From contig CAJTQX010000009.1 of assembly GCA_910578425.1 (NCBI GenBank), forward strand, positions 9,371 to 73,370: DNA of 64,000 nt. The letters are read 5' to 3'. The position numbers were made by a program, and so were the translations under genes. Origin of the DNA: an uncultured Anaerotignum sp. Its GTDB lineage: Bacteria > Bacillota > Clostridia > Lachnospirales > Anaerotignaceae. The notes under the pieces were generated by a model. That model saw only the letters and a program-made list of their open reading frames with translations. It was not told the DNA's origin and ran no database searches. Of the stretch, positions 1 to 8,653 are shown piece after piece; position 1 is the stretch's first letter; the number at the start of each line of letters is the position of its first letter.

Positions 1-18
1 GATAAAGGAGGCAGAGCG

Positions 19-1074
19 ATGGTTGCTATATTAAAACCCGAAACAAGTGAAGAACAAATTCTCAACCTGAAAAAATGGCTGGAAAACAACGGAATTGAAT
101 TGCATATTACACGCGGCAGGAGCCGCATTATTGCCAGTCTTACGGGTGATACCTCGGACATGGATATCGACTTGATCCGCTCATTTGACATTGTGGAAAA
201 CGTCCAACGCATACAGGAACCCTTCAAGAAAACCAGCCGGAAATTCCACAACGGCAATCTTGCAGTAGATATTGACGGCGTAAAAATCGGCGGCGGCAAT
301 TTCCAGATTATCGCCGGCCCCTGCTCCGTAGAAAGCGAGGAGCAAATCTGTTATATCGCGGAGTGTGTCAAAAAATCCGGAGCCGGATTGCTGCGGGGGG
401 GCGCGTTCAAGCCCCGCACCTCCCCCTACTCCTTCCAGGGGCTGAAGGGCGACGGGCTGAAACTGCTTTTGGAGGCAAAAGAAAAAACGGGACTGCCTAT
501 CGTTTCCGAAATCATGAACGCAGTCCATATTCCTATGTTTGAAGATGTAGATTTAGTACAGGTCGGCGCACGGAATATGCAGAATTTTGAACTGCTCAAG
601 GAACTCGGAAAAATACAAAAGCCCATACTGCTCAAACGCGGCCTTGCCAATACGATTGACGAGCTTCTGATGAGCGCGGAATACATCATGACTGGCGGAA
701 ACGAAAATATCATACTTTGTGAACGTGGTATCCGAACATTTGAAACCAGAACAAAGAACACACTTGATCTCTCCGCAATCCCTGTTCTGAAAAAACTGAC
801 GCATCTGCCTGTTGTAGTTGACCCGAGCCATGCGGTAGGATATTCCCAGCTGGTGAAACCACTGGCAATGGCGGCAGTTGCCGTGGGTGCGGACGGGCTG
901 ATGATAGAAGTACATAATGATCCTTCCAGGGCCCTTTGCGATGGTCCGCAGTCCCTGACGCCAGAGGCATTTGACGATCTGGCAAAATCTGTATTCGCAC
1001 TGCATCCCTTTGCCTGCAACTATGAAGAAGATTCTCCGAACGAAAACAGGGCCTATGAGGATTATTTTTTCTAA
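19..1074 (+). CDS. aroF: 3-deoxy-7-phosphoheptulonate (DAHP) synthase, type I beta
   Basis: Joins phosphoenolpyruvate and erythrose 4-phosphate to make DAHP, the first step of the shikimate pathway (cytoplasm). The 351-residue protein has an N-terminal ferredoxin-like domain (about 1-70), the hallmark of the AroF/I-beta group, then a TIM-barrel with IIAGPCSVES (about 97-106), KPRTSPYSFQG (about 131-141), LKRGLANT, and the metal-binding VDPSHAVGY near the C-terminus. A strong Shine-Dalgarno (AAAGGAGG, 4-11) sets the start. It leads the aro operon, 38 bp ahead of aroB. The N-terminal domain is a known site of aromatic amino acid feedback in related enzymes; whether it acts here is inference. 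Confidence 0.97.
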   Translation: MVAILKPETSEEQILNLKKWLENNGIELHITRGRSRIIASLTGDTSDMDIDLIRSFDIVENVQRIQEPFKKTSRKFHNGNLAVDIDGVKIGGGNFQIIAGPCSVESEEQICYIAECVKKSGAGLLRGGAFKPRTSPYSFQGLKGDGLKLLLEAKEKTGLPIVSEIMNAVHIPMFEDVDLVQVGARNMQNFELLKELGKIQKPILLKRGLANTIDELLMSAEYIMTGGNENIILCERGIRTFETRTKNTLDLSAIPVLKKLTHLPVVVDPSHAVGYSQLVKPLAMAAVAVGADGLMIEVHNDPSRALCDGPQSLTPEAFDDLAKSVFALHPFACNYEEDSPNENRAYEDYFF

Positions 1075-1112
1075 AACCGTCTGCCGCGGGCAAGGCAAAG
1101 GAGTCGGATAAA

Positions 1113-2192
1113 ATGGATACTGTAAGAAAAATCATCGTCAGTGTTTCTACAGAATATGCCGTATTGATTGGGCGCGGACTTTTGGCACGAACAGGGGAAG
1201 AAATCAAAAAACGTATTGCCCCCTGCCGTGCGGCAGTGATTACAGACAGCAATGTATCTGAACTTTATGCGGAACGCGTGACAGGCTCTCTACAGAAAGC
1301 AGGATTTTCCTGCTGCCGTTTTGTGTTTCCTGCCGGAGAATCTTCTAAAAATATCCGCACCCTTTCCGATATTCTGGAATTTCTTGCGGAGCAGGAAATG
1401 ACCCGCCAGGATATTATTATCGCTCTTGGAGGTGGTGTTGTCGGGGATATTGCGGGTTTCGCGGCAGCAGTCTACCAGAGAGGGATTCGTTTTATACTGC
1501 TCCCCACAACATTTCTGGCAGCAGTAGATTCCTCCATTGGCGGGAAAACGGCAATCGACCTGAGAACAGGAAAAAATCTGGCAGGGGCATTTTACCAGCC
1601 GCATCTTGTGCTTTGCGATACAGACACGCTTGAAACTCTTCCGACAGAAGCCTTTGCGGATGGCATAGCGGAAACCCTGAAATACGGTATACTCGGAAAC
1701 AGGGGGCTTTTTGAAAAAACAGCCGCCGGTATCACTCGAAAAGACTGGGAAAATGTAATTGAAACCTGTGTCAAAATGAAGCGGGATATTGTCACAGAAG
1801 ATGAATACGATATGGCAAAACGGCAGCTTTTGAATCTGGGACATACGTTCGGACATGCTATTGAAAAACAGAGCAATTATACCATATCGCATGGAAAAGC
1901 TGTTGCCATCGGCCTGCACCTGATTGCACAAGCGGCAGAACAGCGTGGTATCGCGGAGCATGGGCTTGCCGAAGCCATACGTCGCGCCCTTGCCGCAAAT
2001 GGCTTACCGACAGAAACAGAGTTTACCGCCGTTGAAATAATGGACGGGCTCCTGCGGGACAAAAAACGGCATGGCAGCAGGATTAGCTTTGTTTTTCCGG
2101 AAAAAATCGGCTCCTGCCGGATTATGGAACTCACTATTGCAGAGGCAGCAGAGCTTGTTGAAAAACTACTTGGAAAAAACAGCATGGTTTGA
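1113..2192 (+). CDS. aroB: 3-dehydroquinate synthase
   Basis: Cyclises DAHP to 3-dehydroquinate using NAD+ and a divalent metal, the second shikimate step. The 359 residues are usual for the family. Visible motifs are the nucleotide-binding GGGVVGDIAGF (about 106-116), LPTTFLAAVDSSIGGKTAID (about 130-149), and the metal-ligand HTFGHAIE further on. It lies between aroF and aroA on the same strand with short gaps, so it is probably cotranscribed. No odd residues were seen. Confidence 0.97.
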   Translation: MDTVRKIIVSVSTEYAVLIGRGLLARTGEEIKKRIAPCRAAVITDSNVSELYAERVTGSLQKAGFSCCRFVFPAGESSKNIRTLSDILEFLAEQEMTRQDIIIALGGGVVGDIAGFAAAVYQRGIRFILLPTTFLAAVDSSIGGKTAIDLRTGKNLAGAFYQPHLVLCDTDTLETLPTEAFADGIAETLKYGILGNRGLFEKTAAGITRKDWENVIETCVKMKRDIVTEDEYDMAKRQLLNLGHTFGHAIEKQSNYTISHGKAVAIGLHLIAQAAEQRGIAEHGLAEAIRRALAANGLPTETEFTAVEIMDGLLRDKKRHGSRISFVFPEKIGSCRIMELTIAEAAELVEKLLGKNSMV

Positions 2193-2222
2193 TTTCACGG
2201 CATTTATAAAAGGAGAACTTGT

Positions 2223-3491
2223 ATGGATATAAAAATAGGCAAAAACGCCTTGAGCGGACGCGTGCGAATCATTTCCTCAAAATCTGATGGGCATCGCGCG
2301 CTGATTTCTGCTGCCCTTGCCGACAGAGACAGCCTTTTGCTGATGGACAGCTGGTCGGAGGATTTGGACGCAACAGCACGCTGTCTGGAATCACTTGGCG
2401 CGGAAATTACAAAAGAAACTGTCGGTGTTCTCGTTTCCCCCATTTTGGAAAATAGAAATAAAATTTCCGTTTTAGACTGCGGCGAAAGTGCTTCTACGCT
2501 CCGTTTTCTTCTGCCTGTCGCAGGTGCGCTTGGGCAGTCTGCCCGCTTTGAAGGTCGCGGACAGTTACCGGCACGCCCTATCGGCATACTGCTGGAAGAA
2601 TTGGAACAGCATGGATGTACAGTTTCCGGTGAAAAACTACCGACAGAAATCAGCGGACAACTGCGCGGCGGAAGGTACACCCTGCCCGGCAATATCAGTT
2701 CCCAATTTGTCACAGGGCTGCTTTTTGCCCTTCCCCTGCTGGAAAAAAACAGTGAAATCCGGCTGACAACACGGATGGAATCGGAATCGTATATTGAAAT
2801 GACATTGCATATGCTGAAAAAATTTGGTATCCGTATTGAAAAGACGGAAGTCGGCGGCTATCAGGTGTATGGCAGGCAAACCTACCGTTCGCCCGGCATG
2901 ATTCCCATTCAGGGCGATTGGTCTAACGCTTCGTTCTGGCTCACCGCGGGCGCGATTAACGGCAGTATTACCTGTCAGGGACTGGATACGCATTCCCCGC
3001 AAGGAGATAAGGAAATCCTCCCCCTTCTGGAAAAATTCGGCGCAGAAATCAAAACATATGCAAACGAAATTACGGTGTCGGCTGGCACTTTGGAAGGCTG
3101 CCGGATTGACGTTTCGCAAATTCCTGACTTGTTCCCCGTCCTCTGCATTGCGGCGGCTGCGGCAAAGGGAAAGACAGAGCTATATAACGCTGAGCGGCTG
3201 CGCATAAAAGAAAGTGACAGGCTGGCGGCAATGGCGGAATGTCTGCGCAGGATTGGTGTGGAAGTGCAGGAAAAACCGGATGGACTTGTCATTGCAGGCG
3301 GTGTAAAGCCTCCCAAACAGCCTGTAGTATTAGATTCTTATGGCGACCATCGTATCGTGATGGCTATGGCTGTTGCAGCGGCTTCATTTGGCATTGAAAT
3401 CATCATAACAGGCGCGGAGGCTGTCAATAAGTCCTATCCTTCTTTTTTCGCAGAATTTCAAAAGCTGGGAGGTATGGCAAATGTCCTCTAG
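2223..3491 (+). CDS. aroA: 3-phosphoshikimate 1-carboxyvinyltransferase (EPSP synthase)
   Basis: Transfers the enolpyruvyl group of PEP to shikimate 3-phosphate. The 422-residue, two-domain enzyme shows SSKSDGHRALI (about 18-28), LPARPIG, SSQFVTGLL, the conserved RIKESDR, and YGDHRIVMA near the end. The PEP-binding loop reads CGESASTLRF (about 86-95). The residue equivalent to E. coli Gly96 is Ala90 (codon GCT at 2490-2492), a substitution known to lower glyphosate binding. An AAAAGGAG ribosome site precedes the start. The 3' end overlaps aroC by 11 bp, so translation is probably coupled. Confidence 0.97.
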   Translation: MDIKIGKNALSGRVRIISSKSDGHRALISAALADRDSLLLMDSWSEDLDATARCLESLGAEITKETVGVLVSPILENRNKISVLDCGESASTLRFLLPVAGALGQSARFEGRGQLPARPIGILLEELEQHGCTVSGEKLPTEISGQLRGGRYTLPGNISSQFVTGLLFALPLLEKNSEIRLTTRMESESYIEMTLHMLKKFGIRIEKTEVGGYQVYGRQTYRSPGMIPIQGDWSNASFWLTAGAINGSITCQGLDTHSPQGDKEILPLLEKFGAEIKTYANEITVSAGTLEGCRIDVSQIPDLFPVLCIAAAAAKGKTELYNAERLRIKESDRLAAMAECLRRIGVEVQEKPDGLVIAGGVKPPKQPVVLDSYGDHRIVMAMAVAAASFGIEIIITGAEAVNKSYPSFFAEFQKLGGMANVL

Positions 3492-4557
3492 CTTTGGGGA
3501 ACGGCTCAAAATCACGATATTTGGACAGTCACATTCAGAGGCTGTCGGCATTGTCATAGACGGTCTGCCTGCTGGCGAACCAATCGATCCGGAACGCATC
3601 CAGCGTTTTCTGAAACGGCGCGCACCGGGGCGGAATGCTTACTCTAGCAGCCGAAAGGAACGAGATATTCCCCGCGTGCTTTCTGGCCTGTTCGAGGGAA
3701 AAACCTGCGGCGCACCGCTCTGTGCAGTGATGGAAAATACAAACGCGAATCCAAAAGACTATGCACTGCTGAAAGACATACCTCGCCCCGGGCATGCGGA
3801 TTATACAGCTTGGGTAAAATATAGCGGCGCAAACGATTACCGCGGCGGCGGGCATTTTTCCGGCAGGCTGACCGCTCCATTCTGCTTTGCGGGCGCGGTT
3901 TGCATACAGATTTTGGAGCAGCGCGGCGTTCATATTGGGGCGCATATCCTTTCTGTCCACAATGTCCCAGACACCCCTTTCGACCCTGTTTCGGTAGACA
4001 AAAAAATACTTCAGAATGTAACAGAAAAAGACTTTCCTGTGCTGAATGATGACGCCGGAGCAGAGATGCAGGCTGTCATTGCAAAAGCAAAAGCCAATAT
4101 GGAGTCTGTAGGCGGCATTGTGGAATGTGCCGTAACAGGTCTGCCCGCTGGTATAGGAGAGCCGATATTCGATGGTTTAGAGAGCCGTTTGTCAGCGGCT
4201 TTGTTCGCCATTCCCGCCGTAAAAGGTGTAGAGTTTGGTGAGGGATTCCGATCAGCCGCTTTGTTCGGTTCAGAAAATAATGACGCTTTTTTTTATAATG
4301 CCAATGGGCAGGTGCAAACAAAAACAAACCGCCATGGCGGCAGTCTGGGCGGCATTTCCAGCGGCATGCCCCTGATTATGCGTGTGGCTTTTAAGCCAAC
4401 TCCCTCTATTGCCAGAGAACAGGAAAGCATTTCCCTCAGCAGGCGGAAAAATACAAATCTTAATATCATTGGACGGCATGACCCCTGCATCGTCCCCAGA
4501 GCCGTACCCTGTGTAGAAGCGGCGGCGGCTGTTGCCCTGCTGGATCTTATGCTGTAG
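3481..4557 (+). CDS. aroC: Chorismate synthase
   Basis: Converts EPSP to chorismate with reduced FMN, the last common step of aromatic synthesis. The 358-residue protein carries the family signatures GQSHSEAVGIVIDGLPAG (about 15-32), RPGHADYT, DYRGGGHFSGRLTA (about 119-132), GSLGGISSGMPL, and a C-terminal GRHDPCIVPRAVP. It starts inside the end of aroA and is followed 10 bp later by the chorismate mutase fusion gene, which uses its product. Confidence 0.97.
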   Translation: MSSSFGERLKITIFGQSHSEAVGIVIDGLPAGEPIDPERIQRFLKRRAPGRNAYSSSRKERDIPRVLSGLFEGKTCGAPLCAVMENTNANPKDYALLKDIPRPGHADYTAWVKYSGANDYRGGGHFSGRLTAPFCFAGAVCIQILEQRGVHIGAHILSVHNVPDTPFDPVSVDKKILQNVTEKDFPVLNDDAGAEMQAVIAKAKANMESVGGIVECAVTGLPAGIGEPIFDGLESRLSAALFAIPAVKGVEFGEGFRSAALFGSENNDAFFYNANGQVQTKTNRHGGSLGGISSGMPLIMRVAFKPTPSIAREQESISLSRRKNTNLNIIGRHDPCIVPRAVPCVEAAAAVALLDLML

Positions 4558-4567
4558 AGGAGAAGAC

Positions 4568-5338
4568 ATGGACTTAAACATTTTTCGGAATAAAATCAAC
4601 GAAATTGACGAGCAGATCATCGAGCTTTTTGTGGAGCGGATGCGTATAACGGCAAATATCGCCGAGGCAAAGGCAGCACAGAATCTGCCCATATTGGACT
4701 CCAGCCGAGAAAAGGCTGTTTTACAATATGTGAAGAAAAAAGCTGGCAAGGAATTTGAGGGCTATGCTGAAACGCTTTACCAGACTGTGTTTAACGTCAG
4801 TAAAAGCTATCAGTCCGGACTTATGGCAACAAAGCCCTCCCCTTCCCGGAAGATTACTGCCGGAAATTACGGCCAAAAAAAACACATAAATCTGCTGGTA
4901 CTCAATGGACCAAATATCAATATGCTTGGAATTCGGGAAAAAAATATCTATGGAAATGAAACCTATGACGCCCTGCTCCAGCTTCTGGAGAAAACGTTTC
5001 AGGAAATCGGCGTAAAGGGTGAGGTTTTCCAATCCAATTCCGAAAGCGCGCTGGTTGAGCGCATACAGGCTGCTTATTCTGACCAGACCGATGGCATTAT
5101 CATCAACCCTGCCGCTTATACGCACACCAGCATAGCCATTCTGGACGCGTTAAAAGCCGTAAGTCTTCCGGCTGTGGAAGTGCATATTTCCAACGTTGTA
5201 GAACGTGAAGCATTCCGACAGATTTCTTATACCGGTATGGCATGCATAAAAACAATTGCCGGCAAGGGATTTTATGGCTATGTGGAGGCGGTTCGCTTCT
5301 TAGCGGACTATATCGCTTCACGCCAGATAAAACAGTGA
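4568..5338 (+). CDS. aroQ: Chorismate mutase / type II 3-dehydroquinate dehydratase fusion
   Basis: A 256-residue two-domain protein. Residues 1-85 are an AroQ-class chorismate mutase helical domain (IDEQIIELFVERM, AEAKAAQ, LDSSREK), converting chorismate to prephenate. After a linker rich in S, P, K and G (about 86-106), residues 107-256 are a type II dehydroquinase: NGPNINMLGIREKNIYG with the catalytic Tyr, INPAAYTHTS, and VEVHISN with the catalytic His. One motif is atypical: the usual N-x-E-G segment reads SNSESA. The ATG at 4568 is chosen because GAGGAG lies just upstream and the product begins at the mutase domain. It supplies the dehydroquinase step missing from the rest of the operon. 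The order mutase-dehydroquinase is unusual in my knowledge. Confidence 0.93.
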   Translation: MDLNIFRNKINEIDEQIIELFVERMRITANIAEAKAAQNLPILDSSREKAVLQYVKKKAGKEFEGYAETLYQTVFNVSKSYQSGLMATKPSPSRKITAGNYGQKKHINLLVLNGPNINMLGIREKNIYGNETYDALLQLLEKTFQEIGVKGEVFQSNSESALVERIQAAYSDQTDGIIINPAAYTHTSIAILDALKAVSLPAVEVHISNVVEREAFRQISYTGMACIKTIAGKGFYGYVEAVRFLADYIASRQIKQ

Positions 5339-5370
5339 ATCCTTCAAAGAGCCCTGAGCACTTCATACAA

Positions 5371-5396
5371 AAAAGCCGCCAGTAAGGCGGCTTTTA
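5371..5396. terminator. Bidirectional intrinsic terminator ending the aro operon
   Basis: AAAAGCCGCC (5371-5380) and GGCGGCTTTT (5386-5395) form a perfect 10-bp stem with loop AGTAA. The A-run and T-run allow termination on both strands, serving the aro operon (+) and the converging aminotransferase gene (-). Confidence 0.92.
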
Positions 5397-5439
5397 CATA
5401 ATATAAACGTTACTCAATATTCCTCATTCTGCTGCTCTA

Positions 5440-6789
5440 TTACCAGCCGCTGCGGAACTTCATAACATCATCAGAAATATTGCCGTTTTTGTAATCCTCA
5501 ATGGACTCTGCAATAATCTGGAATGCCTTTTTCAGGTTTTCAGGCTTGATATTCAAAGGCGGCTGTATCCTCAGCACGTTTTCGCCCAGAGAAATAACCA
5601 GCAGGCCCTTTTCATATGAACGGTACAAAACCTTAAACGTACCTTCACCATCAGGCACATCTTTGCCTGTTTCAGGGTCCTTCTTAGTAATAACCAGACC
5701 TCTGGACATGCCGATTCCCCTTGTCCCTGTCGCTACATCGGGGTGCTTCCTGCATACCTCGTCCAGCCCTTCCTGCATAAGAGCAGTATTGTCTGCAAGG
5801 ATTTTCTGGAACTCGTCAGTACACATATAATCAAACGCCGCAATGCCCGCGCTGCAGGAAAGCGCGTTGCCGCCCAGCGTAAACAGATGCGCCGGTGCGG
5901 GCAGACAGTCCATGATTTCGCTCCGCGCCATAAACGCGCCCAGCGGCAGGCTTGCGCCCAATGATTTGCCCATGATAATGCCATCCGGAACAATGCCAAA
6001 ATGTTCAATGGAGAACCACTTTCCTGTGCGCTGGAACGCCTGCTGCACTTCCTCCGCGATAAAGAGGATGCCATGCTTTTTGCAGAGGTCATAGAGTTTT
6101 TTCATAAAAATCTTATGGCCGGCAATCAGCCCTGCATCGCCCTGTATCGGCTCAATGATGACAGCCGCTACTTCTTCCGGCGGGAGGTACGTTGAAAACG
6201 CCATTTCTATCGCGCTTACACATTCCTTTTCACAGGTTTCATCGTCAATCGAAGCATCATAAAATGGGAAACTATAAATTTCAGGCAGAAACGGCCCCAT
6301 CTTGGAACGCATACGGGTCGTTACTGTCGTCATGGAAGCAGAGCCATAGGTATTGCCATGATAAGCATTGATAAATGTAATGATTTTCGTCCTGCCTGTA
6401 TACGCGCGGGCAAACTTTACTGCCGCATCATTCGCGTCAGAGCCGCAGTTGCCAAAGCAGACCTTTGCATCAACGCCGCCGGGAAAAATGGAAACCAGAC
6501 GCTCCGCGTATTCGATTCCTGCGCGGTTATAAGTATACGCAGGCGTATACTGAGCATATAAATCAAGCTGTTTTTTAATCGCGTCATTGATGACGGGGAA
6601 ACAGCTTCCCAGGTTCAGAGAAGACGCGCTGGAAAGAAAATCAATAAACGCGTTTCCATCCTCATCGTAAACCATATCTCCATCAACCTTCGCAACAGCC
6701 AGCGGATAATAAGAAAGGTGCTGGCATGGCGCGATCACTTTTTTGTCCCGCTCTACCCATGCGCTGCATTTCTCAGTATTCAAACCCAT
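5440..6789 (-). CDS. PLP-dependent class III aminotransferase-family enzyme (GABA aminotransferase / amino-acid epimerase like)
   Basis: A 449-residue fold-type I PLP enzyme of the acetylornithine/GABA aminotransferase family. Visible are GNCGSDANDAA (phosphate cradle, about 113-123), AYHGNTYGS, VIIEPIQGDAG (about 210-220), and the Schiff-base lysine in IIMGKSLGAS (Lys275). The segment that normally reads DEVQ, where Asp holds the PLP ring nitrogen, reads AEEVQQAFQRTGKW, so Asp appears replaced by Glu246. The family includes aminotransferases and isoleucine 2-epimerase-type racemases; the sequence alone does not settle which this is. It lies about 100 bp downstream of a YkvI-type transporter on the same strand, suggesting uptake and processing of one amino-acid-like substrate. 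Confidence 0.85.
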   Translation of the reverse strand: MGLNTEKCSAWVERDKKVIAPCQHLSYYPLAVAKVDGDMVYDEDGNAFIDFLSSASSLNLGSCFPVINDAIKKQLDLYAQYTPAYTYNRAGIEYAERLVSIFPGGVDAKVCFGNCGSDANDAAVKFARAYTGRTKIITFINAYHGNTYGSASMTTVTTRMRSKMGPFLPEIYSFPFYDASIDDETCEKECVSAIEMAFSTYLPPEEVAAVIIEPIQGDAGLIAGHKIFMKKLYDLCKKHGILFIAEEVQQAFQRTGKWFSIEHFGIVPDGIIMGKSLGASLPLGAFMARSEIMDCLPAPAHLFTLGGNALSCSAGIAAFDYMCTDEFQKILADNTALMQEGLDEVCRKHPDVATGTRGIGMSRGLVITKKDPETGKDVPDGEGTFKVLYRSYEKGLLVISLGENVLRIQPPLNIKPENLKKAFQIIAESIEDYKNGNISDDVMKFRSGW

Positions 6790-6891
6790 ATGTTACCACT
6801 CCTTACTTTCATACTCTCCTAAAATTTCTCTTTTGTTATTACAATTTATACCGCCCCTGTCAAAAGACTGGAGCGGTACGATTTGACGAAC

Positions 6892-7995
6892 TTATTTTGC
6901 CTGTTTATGCTTCATGAGCTTGTACGTTCCCAATGTCAAAGCAGGGATTACATATACAATCAGGAATACCCATGCCAGAGTGCCGTAGCCCTTTGCAATC
7001 AGGCCGGACAGGCCAACCTGTGCGAGGAACATTGTGCCTGCAAGCAGTATGAATGCAACAGCAGGTGTCGTATACTTAGGTGCTTCGTTCCCTTTGCTCT
7101 TGAACGCAGCCTCGATACGGTCTGTGATAGAATAAATCATACCGGAGCCTGTTTCAATCAGCGTACCAAACAGTACGATCTGGAATACATAGCGCAGCCA
7201 GGGCATATTCATCTGCGTCAAAATATAGTCAACAGGCAGCTCCTGATCAATGATAGCAGGATAGAAGCCGCACATTGCAACGAACAGAATAATGCCGGGC
7301 ACAATGCCGATGATGCCTGCGATAAAGCCCGCAATGCCTGCGTCCTTCGGAGATTCGCTGTGTTTTACTGTATACAGCACGCCTGCGATGATAGCCAGAT
7401 TATAAAATGCATACTGGAAACCACCAACAGCCCAGTTGCCCTGTACGGGAACCGTTGCAAAGTTATTTCCGATATCCTTTCCGAAGTTGACAAATGTCAA
7501 AATCAGGAACAGAATATAAACACCGTACAGCACGAACGACCATAGGGACAGAACCTTTTCGATCAGCTCAGAACCGTTGATAACCAGCAGGAATACTGCA
7601 ACCGCCATACCTATGATACCAACCCATTTATTGAGACCAAACAACTCCGACAGGATAGAGCCCGCGGAAGCCTCTACAACGCCCAAAATAATTAAAATCA
7701 GAATGATATACGCAACTTCAAATGCAACCCAACCAGGGCCCATCAGTTCCTTCATAAAGCTCTTATAATCGAATTTTTTGAAAGTCCATGCAAACGCGAA
7801 AGAGATCGCCGCAATAATCGACCATGTCAGCAGGGATACGATGCACATAGCAAGGCAGCCGCCCACAGGCCCATAACCCATGAAGTACTCTACCAGTTCA
7901 CGGCCTGTACCATAACCACCCGCAATAACGCAGGATTGGAATACAATACCGGGAACGAAGTATTTTTGGAACTTTTTAGATGTTAAAATACTCAT
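6892..7995 (-). CDS. YkvI-family integral membrane transporter
   Basis: A 367-residue protein made almost entirely of hydrophobic helices (about ten), starting with the conserved GGYGTGRELVEYF stretch (about 27-39) seen in COG3949/YkvI-like proteins, thought to be LeuT-fold transporters. A TGSGMIYS segment lies in the second half and the tail is basic (KLMKHKQAK). It is the first gene after a good promoter at 8225-8253 and a long purine-rich leader, and is followed by the aminotransferase-family gene. The substrate is unknown; the partner gene points to an amino acid or amine. Confidence 0.85.
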   Translation of the reverse strand: MSILTSKKFQKYFVPGIVFQSCVIAGGYGTGRELVEYFMGYGPVGGCLAMCIVSLLTWSIIAAISFAFAWTFKKFDYKSFMKELMGPGWVAFEVAYIILILIILGVVEASAGSILSELFGLNKWVGIIGMAVAVFLLVINGSELIEKVLSLWSFVLYGVYILFLILTFVNFGKDIGNNFATVPVQGNWAVGGFQYAFYNLAIIAGVLYTVKHSESPKDAGIAGFIAGIIGIVPGIILFVAMCGFYPAIIDQELPVDYILTQMNMPWLRYVFQIVLFGTLIETGSGMIYSITDRIEAAFKSKGNEAPKYTTPAVAFILLAGTMFLAQVGLSGLIAKGYGTLAWVFLIVYVIPALTLGTYKLMKHKQAK

Positions 7996-8653
7996 AATAA
8001 TTCCTTCCCTTCTTTTGTTGCTAAATTTTTATTGCTCTTGTATCTTTCATTGCCTCCTTTGTTCCTTTGTCTTTCCTTTTCTCATTTGTTTTTTCAGATG
8101 CTGTTTTTCTTTTGTACCTGTCCTTTGCAATATTATCCTTTGTGCAGTTCCTCCCCTCCTCTCCATCAAATGATCAAATGCGGTTTATCACTTTAACGCG
8201 TTCGATTAAATGAAATTTAAACATAGTATAATGTACAACCCTGCAATTGTCAACAAAATTTAATATATTTAAATTATTTTATTGACTATTACAAAAATTT
8301 ACATGTATTTATAAATATGCATTGTGATTTTCTGCAAAGTTTCATGCAACATTTCGGGAACTGTAATGCAAAGTATACAATTAAATTTTTCACAACAGGA
8401 CATTACACATAAAATCTGAATATTCTTTGCAGCAAACCAGTTAAATTTCTTCCTGTTCCACAAAAGCAAACAGCTTTCACTGATATATTCCTTTGCTGTT
8501 TTTGTAAAAAATGTTCAAAAAATTTACACAATTCCTATAGCATTCCCTGCCAATCCATAGTATGATAAAAGCGAACCCTTTAAACGATTACAGACCACAA
8601 AGGAAATACCCCTGCATGAGGCATTACCGCTCACAATATTTTAGAGGTGTAAC
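7996..8653. other. AT-rich divergent intergenic region with long purine-rich leader
   Basis: A 658-bp gene-free region between the transporter (-) and the AI-2E-family gene (+). Read on the minus strand, about 220 nt between the promoter and the transporter start are strikingly purine-rich, with several GGAGG-like runs, one (near 8055) just ahead of a nine-codon ATG frame. The part nearer 8653 is AT-rich. I see no conserved riboswitch core. A weak inverted pair, AACAGC/GCTGTT, lies near 8470-8500. Confidence 0.6.
8225..8253 (-). promoter_or_regulatory. Sigma-A-type promoter for the transporter/aminotransferase operon
   Basis: On the minus strand, TTGACA (8248-8253) and TATACT (8225-8230) are separated by exactly 17 bp. 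This is a near-consensus vegetative promoter giving a leader of about 220 nt before the transporter ATG. Confidence 0.8.

Noticed and set aside
8055..8075. Nine-codon leader peptide in the transporter leader
   Set aside because: The GGAGG is only two bases from the ATG, too close for good initiation, and the peptide shows no repeated codons that would suggest attenuation.
8282..8310. Plus-strand promoter for the AI-2E-family gene
   Set aside because: TTGACT is present but the -10 at the right spacing is poor, and it lies more than 340 bp from the gene.
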